64,000 nucleotides of DNA from Tahibacter soli (GTDB lineage: Bacteria > Pseudomonadota > Gammaproteobacteria > Xanthomonadales > Rhodanobacteraceae). Positions 53,972 to 62,045 of this stretch are shown in pieces (position 1 is the stretch's first letter; each line of letters starts with the position of its first letter). The stretch lies in assembly GCF_025717065.2 (NCBI RefSeq), contig NZ_JAOVZO020000003.1, forward strand, positions 372,001 through 436,000. The letters are read 5' to 3'. Position numbers and translations under genes: made by a program. Below the pieces are notes generated by a model, which worked only from the letters and a program-made list of their open reading frames with translations, ran no database searches and was not told the DNA's origin.

Positions 53972-55000
53972 ATGAGCAAGACAATTGCGGTCATCCGCGG
54001 CGACGGCATCGGCCCGGAGATCATGAACGCTACGCTGCGCGTGCTCGATGAACTCAAGGTCGGGTTGCAGTACGAATTCGTCGAAGCGGGCATGGCGGCT
54101 CAGGAGCATGTCGGCGAACTGCTGCCGTCCGCGACGCTCGAATCGATCGCACGCCACCGCGTCGCGCTGAAAGGGCCGCTGACGACGCCGATCGGCGGCG
54201 GGTTCTCGTCGCTCAACGTCGAATTGCGCAAGCGCTTCGACCTGTACGCGAACGTGCGTCCGGCCATCACCGTGCCGGGCACGAAGGCGCGTTACGAGGG
54301 CATCGATCTCATCACCGTGCGCGAGAACACCGAAGGCGCGTACGGTTCGGACGGCCAGGTGTTGTCCGAAGACGGGGACATGGCGCTGTCGCAGATCAAG
54401 GTGACGCGCCGCGGCTCCGAGCGCATCGTGCGCTACGCGTTCGACCTCGCGCGCCGCCAGGGTCGCAAGAAGGTCACCGTTGTGCACAAGGCCAACATCA
54501 TGAAGACGACGTCGGGCCTGTTCCTGAAGGTGGCGCGCGAAGTGGCCGCGCAGTACCCGGAAATCCAGTGCCAGGAAATGATCGTCGACAACACGTGCAT
54601 GCAGCTCGTGATGAATCCGCACCAGTTCGACGTGATCGTCACGACCAACCTGTTCGGCGACATCATTTCCGACCTGTGCGCCGGCCTCGTCGGCGGCCTG
54701 GGCCTCGCGCCGGGCGCGAACATCGGTACCGAAGCGGCGATCTTCGAAGCCGTGCACGGCTCGGCGCCGGACATCGCCGGCAAGGGCATCGCCAATCCGT
54801 GCGCGCTGCTCCTGGCCGCGTGCCAGATGCTCGGCCACCTCGGCCTCGAGCCGCAGGCCGAGCGCGTGCGCAATGCGATCCGCGATGTCGTCGGCCGCAA
54901 GGACCGCGTGACGCCCGACCTCGGCGGCACCGGCAACACCGACAGCTTCGCCGACGCGCTGATCGACAGCCTGCGCGCGGACGGCAAAGCCGCGGCGTAA
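53972..55000 (+). CDS. NAD-dependent isocitrate dehydrogenase
   Basis: Beta-decarboxylating dehydrogenase of 342 residues, converting isocitrate to 2-oxoglutarate in the TCA cycle. The family includes 3-isopropylmalate dehydrogenase, but the substrate-recognition segment here is FSSLNVELRK with Ser80 and Asn82, and RFDLYANVRP follows, as in IDH; the IPMDH-type Leu-rich equivalent is absent. Metal-binding Asp residues lie in TTNLFGDIISDLCAG. Such NAD-type IDH proteins occur in Xanthomonadales. Confidence 0.85.
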   Translation: MSKTIAVIRGDGIGPEIMNATLRVLDELKVGLQYEFVEAGMAAQEHVGELLPSATLESIARHRVALKGPLTTPIGGGFSSLNVELRKRFDLYANVRPAITVPGTKARYEGIDLITVRENTEGAYGSDGQVLSEDGDMALSQIKVTRRGSERIVRYAFDLARRQGRKKVTVVHKANIMKTTSGLFLKVAREVAAQYPEIQCQEMIVDNTCMQLVMNPHQFDVIVTTNLFGDIISDLCAGLVGGLGLAPGANIGTEAAIFEAVHGSAPDIAGKGIANPCALLLAACQMLGHLGLEPQAERVRNAIRDVVGRKDRVTPDLGGTGNTDSFADALIDSLRADGKAAA

Positions 55001-55023
55001 ATCGCGGCGGTTGGTTTCGGGAT

Positions 55024-55055
55024 AAACGGCACGCCCTCGCGGGCGTGCCGTTTTT
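55024..55055 (+). terminator. Strong terminator after isocitrate dehydrogenase
   Basis: AAACGGCACGCCC (55024-55036) pairs with 55041-55053 over TCGC, followed by T-rich TTTTTC. It lies between two convergent genes and may serve both. Confidence 0.9.
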
Positions 55056-55068
55056 CTTTGCGGCCGCG

Positions 55069-57381
55069 CTACTGGTTGACCTGCGAGAGCAGCGAAATCG
55101 GCGCGTTGGTGCGCGTGAACCGGATATTGGTGCCGGGGACCGCCAGATCGATCGTCACCGTGTTCGCGGTGCTCGGCGGGTCGGCGCGCACGGGCTGCGT
55201 CAGCTTGAACCGGATCGTGCCGACGTTGCGCGTCTGTGCCTGAGAGGGCGGCGTGCACGAGCGGCAAAAACCCGTGGTGATCTCCTGCAGGTTGATCGTC
55301 GCGGTATTGGCCAGATCGACCGGCGTAACCGGAACGACCGCCCAGCGCGAATTGCCGAGGCCGTCGGGGTAGTACAGATACCCGACCAGCAGCGGCTGTG
55401 CGCCGCCCTTGAGCGTGAACAGCTCCATGCCCCAGCCGGAATCGCCGTTGCCGGCCCACCAGTGGCCGCCGAAGTCCGGCGTCGATCGCGCGGACGCGTC
55501 GATCGCCGGTTCCATGCACCAGCGGCCCGTTTCGCTGCGCAGCGACCACGACATCACGGCGAGCCTCGGCGCGCCGCTGCGGTCGCGCGAGCGGCACGTC
55601 GGCGAGTTTTCGGCCTGATTGAAGTCGATCTCGATCGTGCCGGCGACGGTAGGATCGAGCTCGCTGCGCCGCAGCGCGGCGTTGTAGATCACGCGCTGCA
55701 GCGAAATGCCGTGGCTTTCCTTGCCGCCGACGAACACGCCGTCGACGACGCGACCGAAGCCCTGGTACCACTCCGGCACGCCGTTCGCGTCGTAGGTGTA
55801 GAAAATCACGAAGTAGCGGTCGCCGTTGACCGGGTCGCGGTCGAACAACTGGAAGTCGATACCGTGGCCGTTGTGCGCGCGGTCGAACCAGTTGCTCGGA
55901 ATCGGCGTGCCGTAGAGCGGCGGCGTCGCCGGCGTGTTCGCCCAGCCGAGCGCGTGCAGCATCGGCAGCGCAAGCCCCATTTCGCGGATCGATTCGCCGT
56001 TGTCGAACGCGTTCATGAGATCGCCCGTCTGCACCGTGTGCGACAGCGTCGAGCCTGGATTCGTCGCGCACGGCTGCGACGCGTCGTCGCGATCGCACGG
56101 TGCGAACATCAGCGGGAAGTTGTCCGGTACGGCCTGGCCGCGATTGTCGTTCTCGGGCGAATTCACCGCTTCGGCGGCGGCCCAGCGCAGGCCGTTGTTC
56201 GACACGAGCGCAGCGGCGCGGTCGGCGTCGCTCGTGGCGTTGCCGAGGAACGGCTTGTACGTGCGATCGGCCGTGTTGACGGCGACGAGCTGTTTGCCGA
56301 ACGCGTCGTCATACGCCGTGCCGTTGCCCGAGGTCGCTCGCGTGCCGACCGGGCCTTGCGTGCGATCGACATTGACGAGTCCGACGAAGCCGAGGCCGTG
56401 CGTGAGTTCGTGCATCGACGTCGTGACGAAGTCGATCGTGCGGTTCGGCTTCGATGCGCCGGTAAAGCCGTAGTAGAACGGCCGGTTGATGACATTCGAC
56501 GGCGGGTCGATGTCGCTGTTGAACGTCGCTTCGATGTCCGGCGTGCCGCAGTCGCCGCCGACCGCGCCGCAGCGTGTCGTGCCGGCCTGCCGCACCGCTT
56601 CGCCGATCGCGTACCACGTGTATTTCTCGGGCAGGTACGGCAGCGGAAAATCGTTGCCGTCGAGCACGAACGTCTGCGGACCGGCGTAGGCGATCGTCGC
56701 GCCTTCGGTCGGGCTGCCGCCTTGCGCCTTCCAGCACGCGCGCACGGTCACGTCGACCGGCGACTGGATTTCGCCGGAGAGCCGGCTGCCCGCGTAGATC
56801 AGCGCGTTGCGGCGCTGCTGTCCGAGCGTCGTGCCGTTGTTGCCGTCGATCGGCGTCGCCGGGGTCGTGTCGTTCCACGGTGCGACGTTGCAGTCGGCGC
56901 CGGGTTGGTCGAACGCGAACGTGATGCCGCGCGCCGCGGCGCTCGCGTTGATGCGCGCGGTCAACTGCACGTTCTGCGCCGCGGCGGCGCCGTTGACGAC
57001 CGCGATGTACCAGCGCCCGCTGCGCAGCGGAATCGAGTTCGAGCGCTGCACCGCGATCGATTCGCTGCCGTTCGCGCTGATGCCGCGATAGTGCGCATAG
57101 CGCAGCAGCAGGTCGAAGTCCGGGATGGCGCCGCCTTCGGTCAGGTCCGGGAACGGCGAGCCGTAGCGCAGCAACAGATCGGTGTCGCCGGCGCCGTTGT
57201 TGACGAGATCGACGACGAGCTGTTGGCCGGTGTCGCCGACGTCGAAATAGTAAGGCGTCCACAACGCGCCGCCGGGTACCGAAAACGCGGCCGGCTGGCC
57301 GTCGACGAGGCCGATGGTCGGCGCGGCGCCGGCGAGGGGCGCCGCGGCGAGCGCGAGCAGGGCGAGCAGGCGGCGGATCAT
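55069..57381 (-). CDS. Secreted zinc metalloprotease with two W-rich domains
   Basis: A 770-residue exported protein (signal peptide MIRRLLALLALAAAPLAGA). The N-terminal 20-145 is a PPC-like beta domain; the catalytic region carries HELTHGLGF (His324, Glu325, His328), the HExxH with an extra downstream pattern. The third metal ligand is not obvious. The C-terminal 290 residues contain two copies of the W-rich domain: 497-543 (NWFDRAHNGHGIDFQLF, YTYDANGVPEWYQGFG) and 639-685 (HWWAGNGDSGWGMELF, YYPDGLGNSRW). Fourteen or so cysteines support an extracellular location. Overlaps the small exported-protein gene by 4 bp. Confidence 0.85.
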   Translation of the reverse strand: MIRRLLALLALAAAPLAGAAPTIGLVDGQPAAFSVPGGALWTPYYFDVGDTGQQLVVDLVNNGAGDTDLLLRYGSPFPDLTEGGAIPDFDLLLRYAHYRGISANGSESIAVQRSNSIPLRSGRWYIAVVNGAAAAQNVQLTARINASAAARGITFAFDQPGADCNVAPWNDTTPATPIDGNNGTTLGQQRRNALIYAGSRLSGEIQSPVDVTVRACWKAQGGSPTEGATIAYAGPQTFVLDGNDFPLPYLPEKYTWYAIGEAVRQAGTTRCGAVGGDCGTPDIEATFNSDIDPPSNVINRPFYYGFTGASKPNRTIDFVTTSMHELTHGLGFVGLVNVDRTQGPVGTRATSGNGTAYDDAFGKQLVAVNTADRTYKPFLGNATSDADRAAALVSNNGLRWAAAEAVNSPENDNRGQAVPDNFPLMFAPCDRDDASQPCATNPGSTLSHTVQTGDLMNAFDNGESIREMGLALPMLHALGWANTPATPPLYGTPIPSNWFDRAHNGHGIDFQLFDRDPVNGDRYFVIFYTYDANGVPEWYQGFGRVVDGVFVGGKESHGISLQRVIYNAALRRSELDPTVAGTIEIDFNQAENSPTCRSRDRSGAPRLAVMSWSLRSETGRWCMEPAIDASARSTPDFGGHWWAGNGDSGWGMELFTLKGGAQPLLVGYLYYPDGLGNSRWAVVPVTPVDLANTATINLQEITTGFCRSCTPPSQAQTRNVGTIRFKLTQPVRADPPSTANTVTIDLAVPGTNIRFTRTNAPISLLSQVNQ

Positions 57382-57713
57382 GGCGTCGGATGCTCCGCGT
57401 CGATCGCGGCGTGTGCGCGCAGTTTCGGGTTCGGCACCTCGCGGCAGACGATGTGCAGTTCGCCGTCGGGGCCGGGCACGGCGCGCATCTCGCTGACGCG
57501 CGGCGCGGGCGACCAGGCGACCGACGGTTTCGCGATCGGGCTCGTACCGATTTTCGGCACCGGCGGCGCGGCGGCGAGCGGCGGGACGACGCCCGGCTGC
57601 GGATCGGTCGCGAGCGCGCCGGACGGCAGTGCTAGCGCCAGCGCCGAAAGCACGAGTGCCGACGGCACGAATGCTGACGACACGAATGCTGACAAGAAGG
57701 GGGATTTGCTCAT
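57378..57713 (-). CDS. Small exported protein with repeat-built signal peptide
   Basis: A 111-residue protein starting MSKSPFLSAFVSSAFVPSAL, whose hydrophobic signal-peptide core is encoded by 15-bp tandem repeats. After cleavage (near GALA-TDP, about residue 35) a Pro-rich mature part ends IVCREVPNPKLRAHAAIDAE. The start codon of the metalloprotease overlaps this gene's stop (ATGA), so it is translationally coupled to the protease and may be its partner or inhibitor. No family recognised. The gene is 18 bp from the convergent-free thiD end on the same strand. Confidence 0.7.
   Translation of the reverse strand: MSKSPFLSAFVSSAFVPSALVLSALALALPSGALATDPQPGVVPPLAAAPPVPKIGTSPIAKPSVAWSPAPRVSEMRAVPGPDGELHIVCREVPNPKLRAHAAIDAEHPTP
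57648..57692 (-). repeat. 15-bp tandem repeat in a signal-peptide coding region
   Basis: Three units of 15 bp at 57648-57662, 57663-57677 and 57678-57692. Read on the minus strand, the two promoter-proximal units are TCAGCATTCGTG plus TCG or CCG and differ at one base; the third is a diverged copy (TCGGCACTCGTGCTT). A fourth, more degraded unit may lie at 57633-57647. Each unit encodes Ser-Ala-Phe/Leu-Val-x. Confidence 0.85.
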
Positions 57714-57731
57714 GGCGATGCTTCCGTTGCG

Positions 57732-58565
57732 TTAGTCGTCGCCTGGCGCGCGCCGTAGAAAACCGGCGGGCGGTTTCACGGCGTGGTCAAGCACGTCGAT
57801 CTTACTGCGGCCTGGCCGATAAGCCCCGTTCAGTGCGGTATGCACGTATCGGGTCGCGGCGTCGCAGGCGGCGACGAGATCGCGCTTCAACACCAGGCCG
57901 GCCGTTATCGCGGCGGCCAGCGTGCAGCCGGTGCCGTGACCGCGGCGCGGCAGGCGCGGGTGCTCGAACGCGAACTCGCGACCGCCGGCATACAGTCGAT
58001 CGACGACGGTGCGGCCGGCACGGTGGCCGCCCTTGATCAGCACGGCCTGCGCGCCCGCGTCGAGGAGATCGGCGGCGACGCGGTCGCAGTCGGCGGCGCG
58101 GCGGATCGTGCGGCCGGTCAGTGCCTGCGCTTCGGGAATGTTCGGCGTGACCAGCGCCGCGCGCGGCAACAGAAGGTCGCGCATGGCGTCGACGGCGCGC
58201 GGATCGAGCAGGGCGGCGCCGCTGGTTGCGATCATCACGGGATCGACGACGAGCGCCGGCAGGTGCCGGCGCGACAGCGCGCGCACGACCGCGCGGATCG
58301 TGCGCGCGTCGCCGAGCATGCCGGTTTTCGCGGCACCGATCGAAAAATCGTCGAACAGCGCGTCGAGCTGCGCCTCGATCATGGCCGGCGGCACGGCGTG
58401 CACGGCGGTCACGGCGCGCGTGTTCTGGGCGGTCAGTGCGGTGATTGCGGAGAGGCCGTGGACGCCGAATGCCTGGAACGTCTTGAGGTCGGCCTGAATG
58501 CCGGCGCCGCCGCCGGAATCGGAGCCGGCGACGGTGAGGGCGCTGGGAAGCGGCGAGCGAGTCAT
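57732..58565 (-). CDS. thiD: Hydroxymethylpyrimidine/phosphomethylpyrimidine kinase
   Basis: Thiamine biosynthesis: phosphorylates HMP and HMP-P. Ribokinase-fold of 277 residues with GSDSGGGAGIQADLKTF at the substrate site, VDPVMIATSG, GGHRAGRTVVD and the catalytic GHGTGCTLAAAI anion hole. It diverges from the FadL-like gene with a 204-bp gap; no TPP riboswitch could be recognised in the leader. Only 18 bp separate its stop from the small exported-protein start. Confidence 0.96.
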   Translation of the reverse strand: MTRSPLPSALTVAGSDSGGGAGIQADLKTFQAFGVHGLSAITALTAQNTRAVTAVHAVPPAMIEAQLDALFDDFSIGAAKTGMLGDARTIRAVVRALSRRHLPALVVDPVMIATSGAALLDPRAVDAMRDLLLPRAALVTPNIPEAQALTGRTIRRAADCDRVAADLLDAGAQAVLIKGGHRAGRTVVDRLYAGGREFAFEHPRLPRRGHGTGCTLAAAITAGLVLKRDLVAACDAATRYVHTALNGAYRPGRSKIDVLDHAVKPPAGFLRRAPGDD

Positions 58566-58658
58566 CGTTGTTGTAAACCTGCAACAGATCGGAGGGCGGA
58601 ATGCCCGAAAAGGGCGAAATTTGGCTTGAAATCTGGCGATGTGGCGGTTGTTGCGCGC

Positions 58659-58687
58659 TTGACTCTGTGTTGCGTTCTTGCCAAAAT
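58659..58687 (+). promoter_or_regulatory. Candidate sigma-70 promoter of the FadL-like gene
   Basis: TTGACT (58659-58664) and CAAAAT (58682-58687) with an ideal 17-bp spacer, 82 bases before the chosen start codon at 58770. Confidence 0.65.
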
Positions 58688-58769
58688 CGCGCCGTCATCA
58701 CCACAAGCCATGGAAGCCGCACGGCATCACATGCAGCGGGCTAGCGCAACAGCAGCGTTGAGGAAGTCG

Positions 58770-59909
58770 ATGGGAGCGCTCAGTTTTGGCCTGGCGCTCC
58801 CGTTCTGCGTTTGTACTTCCGAGGCGTCCGCGCAGTCCGCAACCGGTGGTTCTTCGGCGATGCAGCGCTGGCACGACTATGCCAGACAAGCCATCCAGCC
58901 GGATTTCTCCTGGGCCGAACCGGTCGAGCGCGTCGCGCCGCCGCAGGTCCTCGATCTCATCGTCGCCAGCGCGTCGTCGACGTCCGCCTATGCGCGGATC
59001 GGCCGTAACAGCGTGCTCGGCGTCAGCGTCAATTCGAGCTTCGCCACGGGCGCGCCGGCGCGCCTGAACAGCGACGAAGCCGTGTTGCAGCGCGCGCTGC
59101 CGGACGACAGTCTGCTGCAGCGTTACGTCGTCGCGCCGTCGTTCACGCACGGCTGGGGCGTCAACGGCTACTGGTCGGTGTCGGCGCTGTTCGCATATCA
59201 GCGCTTCGCCAACGCGACGGTCGGCACCGGCGAGTTCGATGCCTATGTCGTTCCGTTCGTCGCACAGCGTCCGCAGGAAACCTCGTTCGGCCGCGGCGTG
59301 CGCATGGAGGCGGGTCAGGCACTGACCGAGCGCCTGCGCTGGACCACGAGCTACCAGTCGCGCGTCAACATGGACGCGTTCAGCAGCTACGTCGGCGTGT
59401 ACTCCGACCGCGCCGACTTCGATATTCCGGCCAGCGCGGGCCTGGGCCTCGACTACGCGTTGACGCCGTCGCTCAGCGTCGGCGTCGATGCCGAGCGGCT
59501 GATGTACAGCGAGATCCGGCCGTTCACGAGCCAGGCGTTGCCGCGCCGGTTCCTCGCGGCGCTCGGCAGCGGCGTCAGTCCCGAATTCGCATGGGACGAC
59601 CTCAACGTCTACAGCTTCAATGCGCTGTGGAAAAATCCCGGTTTCGGCGATTTCGGCCTGCGCTACAGCACGCGCACGCAGCCGGCGCCGACGTCCGCGC
59701 TGCTCGATCAGCTGCTCGGCGACGTTTCGCAATACAGCGTCGATCTGAGCTTCGTGCATCGCACGAGCGACTACGGCCAGTTCCGTGTCGTTGCGAGTTA
59801 TGCGCCGACCCAGTACCTCCTCGACACGCCGGCCATGCGCCCGCTGACGCGCGATGCGCTCGCGAGCAATCGCATGGAGTACGAAGTGGTCTGGGCGATG
59901 CGCTTTTAG
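58770..59909 (+). CDS. Outer-membrane beta-barrel protein, FadL/OmpP1-like
   Basis: A 379-residue exported protein ending VVWAMRF, with the C-terminal phenylalanine of outer-membrane barrels. ATG at 58770 has GAGGA about 9 bases upstream and opens a signal peptide (MGALSFGLALPFCVCTSEASAQ). The second half (LSVGVDAERLMYSEI, EFAWDDLNVYSFNALWKN, FGLRYSTRTQPAPTSALLDQL) looks like the C-terminal strands of FadL/OmpP1 hydrophobic-compound transporters. The N-terminal FadL hatch pattern is not evident. Alternative starts at 58710 and 58731 would lengthen the leader by 13 to 20 residues. Confidence 0.7.
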   Translation: MGALSFGLALPFCVCTSEASAQSATGGSSAMQRWHDYARQAIQPDFSWAEPVERVAPPQVLDLIVASASSTSAYARIGRNSVLGVSVNSSFATGAPARLNSDEAVLQRALPDDSLLQRYVVAPSFTHGWGVNGYWSVSALFAYQRFANATVGTGEFDAYVVPFVAQRPQETSFGRGVRMEAGQALTERLRWTTSYQSRVNMDAFSSYVGVYSDRADFDIPASAGLGLDYALTPSLSVGVDAERLMYSEIRPFTSQALPRRFLAALGSGVSPEFAWDDLNVYSFNALWKNPGFGDFGLRYSTRTQPAPTSALLDQLLGDVSQYSVDLSFVHRTSDYGQFRVVASYAPTQYLLDTPAMRPLTRDALASNRMEYEVVWAMRF

Positions 59910-59934
59910 AATCTGCGAACAGGGCTTGCGTAGA

Positions 59935-59960
59935 CGGGAGCGAAAGCTCCCGTTTTTTTT
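59935..59960 (+). terminator. Rho-independent terminator of the FadL-like gene
   Basis: CGGGAGC/GCTCCCG (59935-59941 with 59946-59952) with a GAAA tetraloop, followed by eight T residues. Confidence 0.95.
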
Positions 59961-60022
59961 AGACGTCACCGGTTGCGTCGAGCCTGTCTTCCTCCGTAGT
60001 CCGCGTGTCTCCCACAACCCCG

Positions 60023-60061
60023 CCAACGCTGCGCGTTGGCCGCCCCCTTGACTCAAGGGGG
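60023..60061. repeat. Pair of short palindromes, possible intergenic repeat
   Basis: CCAACGC/GCGTTGG (60023-60029 with 60033-60039) is followed by GCCCCCTTG/CAAGGGGGC (60042-60050 with 60053-60061). The CCAACGC/GCGTTGG stem is also the inner part of the second hairpin at 7953-7987. It lies between a convergent pair, 41 bp from the phoH stop. Confidence 0.5.
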
Positions 60062-60101
60062 CTCCGGAAGAGCGCAAGGCGCGTCGGGTTGTTGAGGATT
60101 T

Positions 60102-61493
60102 CTAGAGTTTTTCGGACGCGTAGTCGGCCAGGCGCGAGCGTTCGCCGCGGCGCAGCGTGATGTGCGCGCTGTGCTGCCATTCCTTGAACCGGTCGACCGC
60201 ATAGGTCAGGCCCGATGTCGTTTCGGTCAGGTACGGCGTGTCGATCTGTTCGACGTTGCCGAGGCAGATCATCTTCGTGCCGGGGCCGGCGCGCGTGAGC
60301 AGCGTCTTCATCTGCTTGGGCGTCAGGTTCTGCGCCTCGTCGATGATCACGTAGCGGCTCAGGAACGTGCGTCCGCGCATGAAGTTCAGCGAGCGGATCT
60401 TGATGCGCGAGGCGAGCAGGTCGTTCGTCGCCGCTCGGCCCCACGCGCCGCCTTCGCTCGGGCTCGTCAGCACTTCGAGATTGTCGGTCAGCGCGCCCAT
60501 CCACGGCGTCATCTTTTCTTCCTCGGTGCCGGGCAGGAAACCGATGTCCTCGCCGACGGACACCGTCGCGCGCGTCATGATGATTTCGCGGTAGCGCTGC
60601 TGGTCCATCACCTGCGCCAGGCCCGCCGCGAGCGCGAGCAGCGTCTTGCCGGTGCCGGCGGTGCCGAGCAGCGTGACGAAATCGACGTCCGGATCCATCA
60701 GCACGTTCAGCGCGAAATTCTGCTCGCGATTGCGCGCGGTGATGCCCCAGACGTTGTGCGAACCGGTGTAGTCCTCGGCCAGTCGCAGCTTGGCACGCCC
60801 GTCGCGCACTTCGATCACGCGCAGCTCGAGCATGTCGTCGCCGTCGGGAATGTACAGGCACTGGTGCGGATACCAGTCCTCGTTCTTGCGCAGCTTCACC
60901 TCGTAGAACGTGTGGCTGCGTTCGGACCAGGATTTGAGGTCTTTCTGGTGCTGCGACCAGAAAGTCTCGGGCAGTTCGGTGTGGCCGACGTAGAGCAGGT
61001 TGAAGTCGTCGAGCGCGCGGTCGTTTTCGTAGTCTTCGGCGGTGATCCCGAAGATCGACGCCTTGATGCGCAGGTTGATGTCTTTCGTGACGAGGACGAC
61101 CGGCACGCCCTTGTGCTGTTCGCGCAGCGCGAGCACCGACGCGAGGATCTGGTTGTCGGCCTTCGTCTTCGCGCCGTTGGCGTCGCCGCTCTTCGTCTGG
61201 AAGTAAAGGCGGCCGACCACTTTGGTGCGCTTGAGATTGACGCCCTGCGGCGAGATCAGATCGAGGCCTTCCTCGATCTTGCGGCCGTTGCTGTGCTCGA
61301 TAAGTTCGTTGATGAAACGGCTGACCTGACGCGCGTTGCGCGCGACTTCCGATGTTCCTTTTTTTGCGTTGTCCAATTCTTCCAGAACGGTCATCGGCAC
61401 GAACACGTCGTGTTCCTCGAAGCGGAACAGGGCCGTCGAATCGTGCATCAGCACGTTGGTGTCGAGCACGTAGATGCGCTTGCCTCGGGTCAT
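60102..61493 (-). CDS. PIN-domain/PhoH-family ATPase (PhoH2/YlaK type)
   Basis: A 463-residue fusion of an N-terminal PIN nuclease domain (about 6-150) and a C-terminal PhoH P-loop ATPase. The PIN part shows IYVLDTNVLMHD, an acidic ELDNAKKG and TKDINLRIKA. The ATPase part has GTAGTGKT as Walker A, MTRATVSVGEDIGFLPGT and Walker B YVIIDEAQNLTPKQMKTLL. Such PhoH2 proteins are RNA helicase-nucleases. No antitoxin-like upstream partner is visible: the next gene on the strand is bcp, 74 bp away. Confidence 0.92.
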   Translation of the reverse strand: MTRGKRIYVLDTNVLMHDSTALFRFEEHDVFVPMTVLEELDNAKKGTSEVARNARQVSRFINELIEHSNGRKIEEGLDLISPQGVNLKRTKVVGRLYFQTKSGDANGAKTKADNQILASVLALREQHKGVPVVLVTKDINLRIKASIFGITAEDYENDRALDDFNLLYVGHTELPETFWSQHQKDLKSWSERSHTFYEVKLRKNEDWYPHQCLYIPDGDDMLELRVIEVRDGRAKLRLAEDYTGSHNVWGITARNREQNFALNVLMDPDVDFVTLLGTAGTGKTLLALAAGLAQVMDQQRYREIIMTRATVSVGEDIGFLPGTEEEKMTPWMGALTDNLEVLTSPSEGGAWGRAATNDLLASRIKIRSLNFMRGRTFLSRYVIIDEAQNLTPKQMKTLLTRAGPGTKMICLGNVEQIDTPYLTETTSGLTYAVDRFKEWQHSAHITLRRGERSRLADYASEKL

Positions 61494-61567
61494 CGGTCAG
61501 CCTCGGGCGTTGGGAGTGCGCCGGTCGCTGCCGGCATGTCGAATCGAAGCGGGCGCGCGGACGTGGG

Positions 61568-62029
61568 TCACGCGCGGGGGATGCTCCCGAGCACTTCGGC
61601 GGCGTGGCCGGGCACGCGCACGTTGCGCCACGCCTTGGCGATCCTGCCGTCGGGGCCGATCAGGAACGTCGAGCGTACGATGCCGAGATAACGGCGGCCG
61701 TACAGCACTTTTTCGTGAATCACATCGAACGCCTTGCACCACGTTTCGTCGGTGTCGGCGATCAGCGGGAACGGCAGCTGCTGACGTTCGGTGAATCCCG
61801 CATGCACGCGCGCGGTGTCGCGCGAGACGCCGATGACGACCGCGCCGCGCTTGGCGAAATCCTTGTGCAGGTCGCGAAAGCTCTGCGCCTGGGTGGTGCA
61901 GGTCGGCGTGTTGTCCTTCGGATAGAAATACACGACGACCCAGCTGCCTTTGAGCGACGCGAGCTTCAATGACGAACCGTCGGTGGTGGTGCCGGTAACG
62001 GAAGGAGCCTTGGTGCCGGGTTCGATCAT
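61568..62029 (-). CDS. bcp: Thiol peroxidase, Bcp/PrxQ type
   Basis: Atypical 2-Cys peroxiredoxin of 153 residues removing peroxides. The peroxidatic cysteine Cys44 sits in DNTPTCTTQAQSF; the family usually has TPGCT here, so this is a mild variant. The 5-residue-away resolving cysteine of E. coli Bcp is missing, but Cys98 (TDETWCKAF) is in the region where PrxQ homologues of Xylella carry theirs. Just 16 bp from gcvR, a typical gcvR-bcp pair. Confidence 0.93.
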   Translation of the reverse strand: MIEPGTKAPSVTGTTTDGSSLKLASLKGSWVVVYFYPKDNTPTCTTQAQSFRDLHKDFAKRGAVVIGVSRDTARVHAGFTERQQLPFPLIADTDETWCKAFDVIHEKVLYGRRYLGIVRSTFLIGPDGRIAKAWRNVRVPGHAAEVLGSIPRA

Positions 62030-62045
62030 GCTGGAGACTTCATCC

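Noticed and set aside
53972-55000. 3-isopropylmalate dehydrogenase (leuB)
   Set aside because: The Ser80/Asn82 segment and RFDLYANVRP are isocitrate-dehydrogenase features, and no leuA/C/D genes are adjacent.
58566-58769. TPP riboswitch upstream of thiD
   Set aside because: The conserved CTGAGA and ACCTGA-type elements of the THI box are not visible in the leader on the thiD strand.
60102-61493. Toxin-antitoxin interpretation of the PIN domain
   Set aside because: The PIN domain is fused to a complete PhoH ATPase and there is no small upstream antitoxin gene.
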